Positions 45,662 through 53,831 of a DNA stretch of 64,000 bases are shown piece by piece (position 1 is the stretch's first letter; each line of letters starts with the position of its first letter). The stretch covers positions 496,001 through 560,000 of the forward strand of contig NZ_JAKCFC010000002.1 of assembly GCF_021916785.1 (NCBI RefSeq), read 5' to 3'. The notes beneath the pieces were generated by a model, which was not told where the DNA came from, did no database searches, and was given only the letters and a program-made list of their open reading frames with translations. A program made the translations under genes and the position numbers. The stretch is from Mycolicibacterium lacusdiani (lineage in GTDB: Bacteria; Actinomycetota; Actinomycetes; Mycobacteriales; Mycobacteriaceae).

Positions 45662-47167
45662 CTACTTCTTCTCGCGCCATGCCCGTTCGAACGGCAGCCG
45701 CCACGCGTTCGGCGCGATCAGCTGGTGGATGGCGTTGGGCCCCCAGGTACCCGGCTGGTAGAGCTTCACCGGCGGCGGATCCTGCAGCAGCGGCATCGAC
45801 CGATCCCAGAGGGATTCGATGCCCTCGGCGGTGGTGAACAAGGTGTGGTCGCCGCGCATGGCGTCGAGGATCAGCCGCTCGTACGCCTCGAGCACGTCGT
45901 CCTCGTACTCCGTCTCCTGCGTCGAGAACTGCATCGACAGCTTCTCCAGCTTCATTCCCGGCCCCGGTCGCTTGCCGTAGAACGACAGCGACACCTTCGA
46001 GTTGTCGGCGAGGTCGAACGTCAGGTGGTCCGGACCCTGCGATCCGACCCCCGAGCCCGCCGGGAACATCGTCCGCGGCGCCTCCTTGAACGCGATCGAG
46101 ATGATCCGCTGCCCCTCGGCCATCTTCTTGCCGGTGCGCAGATAGATCGGCACACCCGCCCAGCGCCAATTGTCGATGCCCACCTCGAGCGCGATGAACG
46201 TCTCGGTCTCGGAGTCGCGTGCCACACCGTCCTCGGTGCGGTAGCCCGCGTACTGCCCGCGCACCACATGCGAGGTGTCGATCGGCAGCATCGATCGGAA
46301 GACCTTGTTCTTCTCCTCGCTGATCGCCCGCGGCTCCAGCGCGGTCGGCGGTTCCATCACGACGAACGCCATCACCTGGAACAGGTGCGTGACGACCATG
46401 TCCTTGAAGGCGCCGGTGCTCTCGTAGAAGTTCGCGCGCTGGTCGAGCCCCAGCTTCTCGGGGATGTCGATCTGGATGTGATCGATGAAGTTGCGATTCC
46501 AGATCGGCTCGAACAGGCCGTTGGCGAAGCGGAACGCCAGGATGTTCTGGGCGGCCTCCTTGCCCAGGAAGTGGTCGATCCGAAAGATCTGCCGCTCCCG
46601 GAACGTCTGGTGGACGAACTCGTTGAGTTCGATGGCACTGTCCAGGTCGGTGCCGAACGGCTTCTCCATCACGACCCGCGAGCGGTCCACCAGGTCGGCG
46701 TCGCGGAGCATCGTGATCACTGCGCGTGCAGCCTTGGGTGGTACCGAAAGGTAGTGCAGGCGTTGCGCTTCCGCGCCGAGCTCGTTCTCCGCGGCCTTGA
46801 CCGCCGAGGCCAGCGCCTCGGGGCCGGCGCCCTGTGGCACGTAGGTGATGCGGTTGGCGAAGCCGGCCCACTGCTCGTCGGTCAGCGGATGGGTGCCGAA
46901 CGCCTCCACCGCCTCCTTGGTCAGCGCACGGAACTCTTCGTCGGTCAGGTCCTCGAGCGACGTGCCGACCACGCGGATCTTCGGCGCCAACGACGATTCG
47001 ACAAGATACGCCATGCCAGGCAGCAGCTTGCGCTTGGCCAGGTCGCCCGTCGCCCCGAACAGGACGATGACGTGCGGAGCCAGCGCGGCCTCCTCTCGAC
47101 GTTGCGGGCGGGCGCCGGGCGCGGGGTAGGCGATGGTCTGCGCTTCGTTCGGCTTGTCTGTGGCCAC
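45662..47167 (-). CDS. zwf: Glucose-6-phosphate 1-dehydrogenase
   Basis: 501-aa NADP enzyme opening the oxidative pentose phosphate pathway. The coenzyme motif is LFGATGDLAKRKLLPGMA. The substrate/catalytic motif is RIDHFLGKEAAQN with the active-site His, and EKPFGTDL precedes it. The GTG at 47167 gives a ~25-residue lead before the Rossmann fold. Mycobacteria have two zwf paralogs; I cannot say which this is. It is divergent from the SRPBCC gene cluster. Confidence 0.95.
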   Translation of the reverse strand: MATDKPNEAQTIAYPAPGARPQRREEAALAPHVIVLFGATGDLAKRKLLPGMAYLVESSLAPKIRVVGTSLEDLTDEEFRALTKEAVEAFGTHPLTDEQWAGFANRITYVPQGAGPEALASAVKAAENELGAEAQRLHYLSVPPKAARAVITMLRDADLVDRSRVVMEKPFGTDLDSAIELNEFVHQTFRERQIFRIDHFLGKEAAQNILAFRFANGLFEPIWNRNFIDHIQIDIPEKLGLDQRANFYESTGAFKDMVVTHLFQVMAFVVMEPPTALEPRAISEEKNKVFRSMLPIDTSHVVRGQYAGYRTEDGVARDSETETFIALEVGIDNWRWAGVPIYLRTGKKMAEGQRIISIAFKEAPRTMFPAGSGVGSQGPDHLTFDLADNSKVSLSFYGKRPGPGMKLEKLSMQFSTQETEYEDDVLEAYERLILDAMRGDHTLFTTAEGIESLWDRSMPLLQDPPPVKLYQPGTWGPNAIHQLIAPNAWRLPFERAWREKK

Positions 47168-47253
47168 GCGTCGATGCTTCCACTCCGAGGTGAACGGCGC
47201 AGCACGCTGACGAAAGCGCCCGCCGACGAACGACGGGTGGTTACTGTCACCGC

Positions 47254-47700
47254 ATGGCAGTCAGCGACTCACGCGAAGTGGTCATCGAAGCAACGCCCGA
47301 GGAGATCATGGACGTGATCGCCGACGTGAAGTCGGCGCCGGACTGGTCGTCACAGCATCAGGGGGCCGAGATCCTCGAGGAGGACCCCAACGGCAGGCCC
47401 GGCAAGGTGAAACTCAAGCTCAAGACCATGGGCATCTCCGACGAGCAGGTCGTCCAGTACTCGTGGACCGACACCAGCGCGAGCTGGAAGCTGGTCAGCT
47501 CCAGCCAGCTCAAGACCCAGGACGCCAGCTACACGCTGACCCCGGACGGCGCCAAGACGAAGGTCAGGTTCGAGATCACCGTCGACCCGTCGGTGCCGAT
47601 CCCCGGCTTCGTGCTGAAGCGGGCGATGAAGGGCGGACTGGAAGCCGCGACCGATGGTTTGCGCAAACAGGTCATGAAGGTCAAGAAGGGCAAGGGCTGA
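47254..47700 (+). CDS. SRPBCC family protein (tandem copy 1)
   Basis: 148-aa START-like ligand-binding protein. It begins AVSDSREVVIEATPEEIMDVIADVKSAPDWSSQHQGAEIL, the polyketide-cyclase/SRPBCC pattern, and ends with a basic tail KVKKGKG. It may bind a lipid or hydrophobic ligand. TACTGT (47242-47247) ends 6 nt before the ATG, so a leaderless promoter of its own. Clearly paralogous to the next two genes. Confidence 0.88.
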   Translation: MAVSDSREVVIEATPEEIMDVIADVKSAPDWSSQHQGAEILEEDPNGRPGKVKLKLKTMGISDEQVVQYSWTDTSASWKLVSSSQLKTQDASYTLTPDGAKTKVRFEITVDPSVPIPGFVLKRAMKGGLEAATDGLRKQVMKVKKGKG

Positions 47701-47740
47701 TCTTGGTTTCGCCGCGACGTTCGCTGGCTATCGTCCCTAC

Positions 47741-48181
47741 ATGGCCGTAACCGAATCCCGCGACATCACGATCGAAGCGACACCCGACGAGATCATGGGA
47801 GTGTTGACCGACCTCGAATCGCTCCCGGAGTGGTCGTCGGCGCACCAGAGGATCGAGGTCCTCGAGCGCGACGCCGAGGGTAGGCCGAGCAAGTCCCGAC
47901 AGGTCGTCAAGATCGTCGGCGTCAGCGACGAGCAGGTGCTGTCCTACACGGTCTACGACGACGGCGTCGGGTGGACTCTCGACGAGTCGAAACAACAACG
48001 CGCACAGGATGGTCGGTACACGCTGACCCCGGACGGCGACTCCACCAAGGTGCGCTTCGAGCTGACCGTCGATCCGATGGTGCCGCTGCCCGGCTTCCTC
48101 GTCAGGAAGGGCGCGAACGCCTTGATGGACACCGCGACCAAGGGCCTGCGCAAGAGGGTGCTGGAGAAGAAGGGCCGGTGA
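47741..48181 (+). CDS. SRPBCC family protein (tandem copy 2)
   Basis: 146-aa paralog of the preceding gene: AVTESRDITIEATPDEIMGVLTDLESLPEWSSAHQRIEVLERD and LTPDGDSTKVRFELTVDPMVPLPGFL. TATCGT (47729-47734) lies 6 nt before the ATG, again a separate leaderless promoter. Ends in EKKGR. Confidence 0.88.
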   Translation: MAVTESRDITIEATPDEIMGVLTDLESLPEWSSAHQRIEVLERDAEGRPSKSRQVVKIVGVSDEQVLSYTVYDDGVGWTLDESKQQRAQDGRYTLTPDGDSTKVRFELTVDPMVPLPGFLVRKGANALMDTATKGLRKRVLEKKGR

Positions 48182-48244
48182 CGGCCTCGGTCGGGTGACC
48201 GAATCCCGACCGACCAAGCACTGGCCAGGCATATATTCGCAGGT

Positions 48245-48682
48245 GTGGCCGTGAGGGCGTCGCGGGAAGAACTCTTCGACGCCTCGCCGGAGGCGATCCT
48301 CGACGCGATCGCCGACATCGACGAGGTGCCGCAATGGTCGACGCTGCACCGCAGCGTCGAGGTGCTCGACCGGCACCCCGACGGTAGGCCGCACCACGTC
48401 AGGGCCACGCTGAAGATCATGGGCATCACCGACAACGAAGTGCTCGAATACCACTGGGGCGACGACTGGGTCGTCTGGGATGCCGTCGAGACGTTCCAGC
48501 AGCGCGGTCAGCACGGCGAGTACAACCTGACCCGCCTCGGGGATCAGACCCGGGTCCGGTTCGACCTGATCATCGACCTCGCCGCTCCCGTCCCGGAGTT
48601 CCTGATCAAGCGGGCCAGGAAGCTGGTTCTCGATGTGGCCGTCGACAGGCTGCGGTGCCGCGTCACGCGCAACCACGGCTGA
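48245..48682 (+). CDS. SRPBCC family protein (tandem copy 3)
   Basis: 145-aa third paralog: AVRASREELFDASPEAILDAIADIDEVPQWSTLHRSVEVLDRHPDGRP. It is more diverged and lacks the Lys-rich tail. TATATT (48232-48237) lies 7 nt before the GTG, a third leaderless promoter. The frame is also bounded by an overlapping GTG two bases upstream that is out of frame. Confidence 0.87.
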   Translation: MAVRASREELFDASPEAILDAIADIDEVPQWSTLHRSVEVLDRHPDGRPHHVRATLKIMGITDNEVLEYHWGDDWVVWDAVETFQQRGQHGEYNLTRLGDQTRVRFDLIIDLAAPVPEFLIKRARKLVLDVAVDRLRCRVTRNHG

Positions 48683-48713
48683 CCCGTGATCCGCTCGTGT
48701 CGAGCGAAAGGGA

Positions 48714-49673
48714 ATGCCCGCGGGCATGCACTCGGTTGTGCCGGACATGGCAACCGGAGTAGTGCTGCATCGGAGCAAGACGGCCAGCAACGCCGTCGAC
48801 GACTTCCTCGACCAGGCCCGCGAGGCCCACGCATTGGGCGTCCGTCAGGTGTGGATCGCTCAGCAATTCGACCACGACGCGATCTCCCTCGCCGGTCTCC
48901 TGGGCGCCGCGGTGCCCGGGCTCGGCGTCGGGACCTTCGTGGTGCCGGTCAACCCGCGGCACCCCCTGGTGATCGCCTCCCAGGCCCAGACCGCGCAGGC
49001 GGCGTCGCACGGAAACTTCAGCCTCGGGCTAGGCCTCGGCGCGCACCGGGTGGAGGAAGCGGCCTTCGGCATCGCCGCGCCCAACACCGTGCAACGCCTG
49101 CGCGAACACCTGCAGGTACTCCGATCGATCAACGAGACCGGCGAGGTCAACTTCCACGGTAGCGAGTTCACCGCGGCACCGGAGTGGCCCGTCGCGCTTC
49201 CCGGCGGCACGCCGATCCCGGTGTACGTTGCGGCCATGGGGCCCAAGGCCCTTCGCGTGACCGGTGAACTCGCCGACGGCACACTGCCGTACCTCGCCGG
49301 GCCGCGCACCATCAGCGAGTTCATCGCACCCACGATCGGGCAGGCTGCGGCGGACGCGGGCAGGCCGTCGCCGCGCATCATCGCCGCGGTCCCGGTGGTC
49401 GTGACCGACGATGCCGATGCGGGCCGCGCCGCGGCCGCCGAGACCCTCGGCTTCTACACCACGATCCCGTCCTATCAGAAGGTCATCGCTCGCGAGGGCA
49501 TCGACTCGGTCGCAGATCTAGCGGCGGTGGGCTCTGCGGCGGCCGCGGTGAAACAGCTGCTGCGCTACCGGGATGCGGGCGCCACCGACCTCGTGCTCAG
49601 CCCGCTGATGGGCACCGACGACGATCCGCGACGCCTGTGGGAGGTCGCAGCCGCACTGGCCGATGGTGGCTAG
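48714..49673 (+). CDS. LLM-class F420-dependent oxidoreductase
   Basis: 319-aa luciferase-like TIM-barrel enzyme, F420 (H2) dependent by family. Signatures: AREAHALGVRQVWIAQQFDHD, GVGTFVVPVNPRHPLVIASQAQTAQAAS and LGLGLGAHRVEEAAFG. The substrate is unknown. Start uncertain: ATGs at 48714, 48726 and 48747 are in frame; homologs begin close to MATGVVL, which favours 48747. Confidence 0.88.
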   Translation: MPAGMHSVVPDMATGVVLHRSKTASNAVDDFLDQAREAHALGVRQVWIAQQFDHDAISLAGLLGAAVPGLGVGTFVVPVNPRHPLVIASQAQTAQAASHGNFSLGLGLGAHRVEEAAFGIAAPNTVQRLREHLQVLRSINETGEVNFHGSEFTAAPEWPVALPGGTPIPVYVAAMGPKALRVTGELADGTLPYLAGPRTISEFIAPTIGQAAADAGRPSPRIIAAVPVVVTDDADAGRAAAAETLGFYTTIPSYQKVIAREGIDSVADLAAVGSAAAAVKQLLRYRDAGATDLVLSPLMGTDDDPRRLWEVAAALADGG

Positions 49674-49738
49674 CCGGTAGGCAGGGTTGGGTGCCAGCGG
49701 CGAGGCACGCGACCGCATTGCCGGCGATCGTAGGGGTC

Positions 49739-50038
49739 ATGAAATCACTTCTCGCATCCGTCGCCATCGCAGGTTCCGTCTTCGCCGGCGCCATCGGCAT
49801 CGCCGCACCCGCACTCGCCGCACCGCTCGGCGGACAGTCCGCCGCCGACGCGGTCAGCAGCCTGCAGGCCCGCGGCTACGACGTCCACGTCCAAGGCGAC
49901 ACCGAGGCGCCCCTAGCGGAGTGCATCGCAACGCAGGTCAGCGGACTGTCCGGCTCCGATGCCAACGGTCAGTCGGGGGTGCCCGCCGGATCGACGGTCT
50001 ACGTGACGGTGTCGTGCGACGACGACTACGACGAGTAG
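49739..50038 (+). CDS. Small secreted PASTA-like protein (paralog 3)
   Basis: 99-aa exported protein. Signal peptide LLASVAIAGSVFAGAIGIAAPALA is cleaved before APLGG. The mature part GGQSAADAVSSLQARGYDVHVQGD, with Cys in AECIAT and VTVSCDD, matches the single PASTA-like fold of the proteins at 35694 and 36279 but lacks their helical tail. Acidic C terminus DDDYDE. Convergent with dapC with no gap. Confidence 0.78.
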   Translation: MKSLLASVAIAGSVFAGAIGIAAPALAAPLGGQSAADAVSSLQARGYDVHVQGDTEAPLAECIATQVSGLSGSDANGQSGVPAGSTVYVTVSCDDDYDE

Positions 50039-51208
50039 CTAGGCCTTGAGCACGCCGAGGCGCCGGATCGCCTCGTCCATCGTGTCGTCGCGCTTGCAGA
50101 AGGCGAAGCGCACCAAGTGATTCCAGTCCCCGAGGTGGGGAGCGCGTGGATCGCAGAACGCCGACATCGGGATCGCGGCGACACCGGCGCGTTCGGGCAG
50201 CTCCGCGCAGAACGTGGCGCTGTCGGTGTAGCCGAGCGGGCGGGGGTCCGCGCACAGGAAGTACGTGCCGTGATTCGCGTGCACGCCGAAGCCGATGTCG
50301 GTGAGCGCCGCGGCGAGCCGGTCCCGTCTGCCTTGGAACGACGTGCGCAGGTCGGCGACCCAGCCGTCCTCGTCGTCGAGCGCCTTGGCGACGGCCGGTT
50401 GGAACGGCGCGCCGCCGACGTAGCTCAGGTACTGCTTGGCGGCACGGATGCCCGCGATCAAATTGGCTGGGGCGCAGGCCCATCCGATCTTCCAGCCGGT
50501 GACGTTGAACATCTTCGCCGCACTCGAAATCGTCACGGTGCGTTCGGCCATGCCGGGGTAGGACGCCAGCGGGATGTGCCCATGGCCGTCGAACGTCAGC
50601 GTCTCGTACACCTCGTCGCTGATGACCAGCAGGTCGTTGGCGACCGCGATCTCGGCGATGGCCCGCAGCTCGTCGTCACCGGCGACCATCCCGGTCGGGT
50701 TGTGCGGCGAGTTGACGATCAGGGCCCTCGTCCTCGGCGTCACCGCGGCGCGCAGCGCGTCGACGTCGATGACGAAGCCGGGGCCGTCGGTCGCCATCGG
50801 GACCGTGACGCGGTGGCAGCCGGCCATCGCCAGCACGGGGGAGTAGGAGTCGTAGAAGGGCTCGATGAGGATCACCTCCGAGCCGGGTTCGATCAGGCCG
50901 AGCACCGAGGCCGCGATGGCCTCGGTCGCGCCGACCGTGACGAGCACCTCGGTGTCGGGGTCGTACGTCACCCCGTAGAGGCGCTGGCGCTGGGCGGCGA
51001 TGGCCTCGCGTAGCGGCGCGATGCCCAGGCCCGGCGGGTACTGGTTGACGCCATCGCCGATCGCGTCCTGGGCCGTCTTGAGCATCGCGGCTGGCCCGTC
51101 CTCGTCGGGGAATCCCTGCCCGAGGTTGACCGCGCCGATCCGCGCGGCCAGCGCCGACATCTCCGCGAAGATCGTCACCGCGTAGGGCTTGAGCCGTTCG
51201 ACCGTCAT
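50039..51208 (-). CDS. dapC: PLP-dependent aminotransferase (DapC-type)
   Basis: 389-aa fold-type I aminotransferase. SPHNPTG, ISDEVYETLTF and SSAAKMFNVTGWKIGWACAP (PLP lysine in AAKMFN) are visible. Strong similarity in pattern and synteny to Rv0858c, the N-succinyldiaminopimelate aminotransferase of lysine/DAP synthesis, so it probably feeds peptidoglycan. Related enzymes act on kynurenine or methionine, so specificity is inferred. TACCCT lies 8 nt before the ATG on this strand. Confidence 0.88.
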   Translation of the reverse strand: MTVERLKPYAVTIFAEMSALAARIGAVNLGQGFPDEDGPAAMLKTAQDAIGDGVNQYPPGLGIAPLREAIAAQRQRLYGVTYDPDTEVLVTVGATEAIAASVLGLIEPGSEVILIEPFYDSYSPVLAMAGCHRVTVPMATDGPGFVIDVDALRAAVTPRTRALIVNSPHNPTGMVAGDDELRAIAEIAVANDLLVISDEVYETLTFDGHGHIPLASYPGMAERTVTISSAAKMFNVTGWKIGWACAPANLIAGIRAAKQYLSYVGGAPFQPAVAKALDDEDGWVADLRTSFQGRRDRLAAALTDIGFGVHANHGTYFLCADPRPLGYTDSATFCAELPERAGVAAIPMSAFCDPRAPHLGDWNHLVRFAFCKRDDTMDEAIRRLGVLKA

Positions 51209-51273
51209 GTCCGTCGAGGGTAGTGACAGCGGCCGGGGGAATGAATCGAGCCGCCCCGACGCTGAGGGGAGTC

Positions 51274-52374
51274 ATGACGTTCACGCTCGCGGCCGACGCG
51301 GCCCTGCTCAAGCCCGTCCGCATCGGCGACACCACCGCGGAGAACCGAATCTTCATGGCGCCGTTGACCAGATCGCGTGCCCACGCCGACGGCACCCCGT
51401 CGGACCTCGCCGCCCGGTACTACGCGCAGCGCGCCGCAGCCGGCCTGATCATCTCCGAGGCCACGGCCATCTCGCGCGAGTCCAACGGCGCGTACGTCAA
51501 CACGCCGGGCAACTACACCGACGATCACCAGGCCAAGTGGGCCGAGATCGCCGCCGCCGTGCACCAGGCGGGCGGCCGGATGTTCATGCAGCTGTGGCAC
51601 GTCGGCCGGATGGGTCACCCCGAGATCAGCGGCGTCGAGACGGTGGGCCCGTCGGCCATTGCCGCCGACATGTCGGCCCACACGCCGTCCGGCAAGCAGC
51701 CGCTGCCGGTGCCGCGGGCTCTCGAGGTCGACGAGATCGCGACGATCGTCGACCAGTTCCGGCGCGCCGCGCGCCGCGCGGTCGACGCGGGCATGGACGG
51801 GGTCGAGATCCACGGCGCCAACGGCTACCTGCTGCACGAGTTCGCCTCGGACGTCGTGAACCAGCGCACCGACGCCTACGGCGGTTCACCGGAGAACCGG
51901 GCCCGCTTCACCGCCGAGGTGATCGAGGCCGTGGCCGCCGAGATCGGCCCCGGCCGCGTAGGGCTGCGGCTGTCGCCGGGCGGCGGCGCGGGTGACGTGC
52001 GCGAGGTCGACACCGTGTCCACCTATGAAGCGCTGGTGGAGCGGATCGCCCCGCTCGAGATCGCCTACCTGCACCTGCTGATCGACCCGAGCACCCCGAC
52101 CTTCGGCGCGCTGCGGGCGCTGTGGGCAGGTGCGCTGGTGCTCAACACCGGACGCGAGGTCGACACCGACTTCTGCCAGATGGAGTCCCTGGCCGGGTGG
52201 GGCGCGATCAGCGCTGCCGCGGTGGGCCGCGCCTTCCTGGCCAACCCGGACCTGATCGACCGGCTGCTGCTCGGCGCCGAGCTGAATGAACCCGACGTCG
52301 CGACGTTCTATGCGCCCGGTCCCGCGGGCTACGTCGACTACCCGACGCTCGACGAGGTCGTCCAGACCGTCTGA
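51274..52374 (+). CDS. Old yellow enzyme family alkene reductase
   Basis: 366-aa FMN ene-reductase (NADH:flavin oxidoreductase family). MAPLTRSRA at the FMN-binding N terminus, [12 protein letters not shown] and the substrate-binding pair in [14 protein letters not shown] are visible, and [21 protein letters not shown] follows. It reduces C=C bonds of enones or nitro compounds; the native substrate is unknown. The ATG at 51274 with GAGGGGAG upstream is preferred over a GTG at 51223 that overlaps the divergent dapC promoter. Confidence 0.92.
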   Translation: MTFTLAADAALLKPVRIGDTTAENRIFMAPLTRSRAHADGTPSDLAARYYAQRAAAGLIISEATAISRESNGAYVNTPGNYTDDHQAKWAEIAAAVHQAGGRMFMQLWHVGRMGHPEISGVETVGPSAIAADMSAHTPSGKQPLPVPRALEVDEIATIVDQFRRAARRAVDAGMDGVEIHGANGYLLHEFASDVVNQRTDAYGGSPENRARFTAEVIEAVAAEIGPGRVGLRLSPGGGAGDVREVDTVSTYEALVERIAPLEIAYLHLLIDPSTPTFGALRALWAGALVLNTGREVDTDFCQMESLAGWGAISAAAVGRAFLANPDLIDRLLLGAELNEPDVATFYAPGPAGYVDYPTLDEVVQTV

Positions 52375-52386
52375 CGTTCCACCGCC

Positions 52387-52440
52387 AGCAGACGCCAACT
52401 CGCACCATCCCCAGGGATTGCGTGCGAGTTGGTGTCTGCT
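52387..52440. repeat. Long imperfect inverted repeat (19-bp stem)
   Basis: AGCAGACGCCAACTCGCAC (52387-52405) pairs with GTGCGAGTTGGTGTCTGCT (52422-52440), 18/19 plus one G-U pair, loop 16 nt. It lies between the ene-reductase stop and fadA and could be a terminator or an intergenic repeat. Confidence 0.7.
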
Positions 52441-52600
52441 CGGCGTCGAGGGGCGCAGGCACTCCGACGTGCCCATACTCCCAACCAACGGGTTGGGCGA
52501 GGCTGCTAGGCTCGGCCTGCGAGGACTACCCTCCACGTGGGCTCCCGGCTGCGGTGAACCCTCTCGACCCCGAACCCAATATGGACCTGGAGAGTCAGAC

Positions 52601-53812
52601 ATGTCCGAAGAAGCCTTCATCTACGAGGCGATCCGTACCCCGCGCGGCAAGCAGCGCAACGGTTCGCTGCACGAGATCAAGCCCGTCAACCTCGTCGTAG
52701 GCCTGATCGACGAACTGCGTACCCGCCACCCCGACCTCGACGAGAACCTGATCAGCGATCTGATCCTCGGCGTCGTCTCGCCGGTCGGCGACCAGGGCGG
52801 CGACATCGCCCGCACCGCCGCGCTCGTGGCCAAGCTGCCCGAGACCACCGGCGGCTTCCAGCTCAACCGCTTCTGCGCATCCGGCCTCGAGGCCGTCAAC
52901 ACCGCCGCGCAGAAGGTGCGCTCCGGCTGGGACGACCTGGTGCTCGCCGGTGGCGTCGAGTCGATGAGCCGCGTGCCCATGGGCTCCGACGGCGGCGCCT
53001 GGGCCACCGACCCCGAAACCAACTACCGCATCGGCTTCGTGCCCCAGGGCATCGGCGCCGACCTGATCGCCACGATCGAGGGCTTCACCCGCGAAGACGT
53101 GGACGCCTACGCCGCGCGCTCCCAGGAGAAGGCTGCCGCAGCATGGTCGGGCGGCTACTTCGCGAAGTCCGTCATCCCCGTGAAGGACCAGAACGGCCTC
53201 GTCGTCCTCGACCACGACGAGCACATGCGGCCCGGGTCGACGGTCGAAAGCCTCGGCAAGCTGAAGACCGCGTTCGACGGCATTGGCGCGATGGGCGGCT
53301 TCGACGACGTGGCGCTGCAGAAGTACCACTACGTCGAGCGGATCAACCACGTCCACACCGGCGGCAACAGCTCCGGCATCGTCGATGGCGCCGCGCTGGT
53401 GCTCGTCGGCAGCGAGAAGGCCGGACAGTCCCAGGGTCTCACCCCGCGGGCCCGCATCGTCGCCACCGCGACCAGCGGCGCCGACCCCGTCATCATGCTG
53501 ACCGGCCCCACGCCGGCCACCAAGAAGGTGCTCGACCGCGCGGGCCTGACGGTCGACGACATCGACCTGTTCGAGCTGAACGAGGCCTTCGCCTCGGTGG
53601 TGCTGAAGTTCCAGAAGGATCTGAACATCCCCGACGAGAAGCTCAACGTCAACGGCGGCGCCATCGCGATGGGCCACCCCCTTGGTGCGACCGGCGCCAT
53701 GATCACCGGAACCATGGTCGACGAGCTGGAGCGTCGCGGCGCCCGCCGTGCGCTCATCACGCTGTGCATCGGCGGCGGCATGGGCGTGGCCACCATCATC
53801 GAGCGAGTCTGA
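52601..53812 (+). CDS. fadA: Acetyl-CoA acyltransferase (thiolase) FadA
   Basis: 403-aa thiolase, beta subunit of the fatty-acid beta-oxidation complex; cleaves 3-ketoacyl-CoA with CoA. Nucleophile Cys92 in [12 protein letters not shown], active His in [10 protein letters not shown], second Cys in LCIGGGMG. The start ATG at 52601 follows GGAGAG. fadB starts 19 nt after its stop. Ortholog position Rv0859. Confidence 0.96.
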   Translation: MSEEAFIYEAIRTPRGKQRNGSLHEIKPVNLVVGLIDELRTRHPDLDENLISDLILGVVSPVGDQGGDIARTAALVAKLPETTGGFQLNRFCASGLEAVNTAAQKVRSGWDDLVLAGGVESMSRVPMGSDGGAWATDPETNYRIGFVPQGIGADLIATIEGFTREDVDAYAARSQEKAAAAWSGGYFAKSVIPVKDQNGLVVLDHDEHMRPGSTVESLGKLKTAFDGIGAMGGFDDVALQKYHYVERINHVHTGGNSSGIVDGAALVLVGSEKAGQSQGLTPRARIVATATSGADPVIMLTGPTPATKKVLDRAGLTVDDIDLFELNEAFASVVLKFQKDLNIPDEKLNVNGGAIAMGHPLGATGAMITGTMVDELERRGARRALITLCIGGGMGVATIIERV

Positions 53813-53831
53813 GAACAGGGGACCAGAAATC

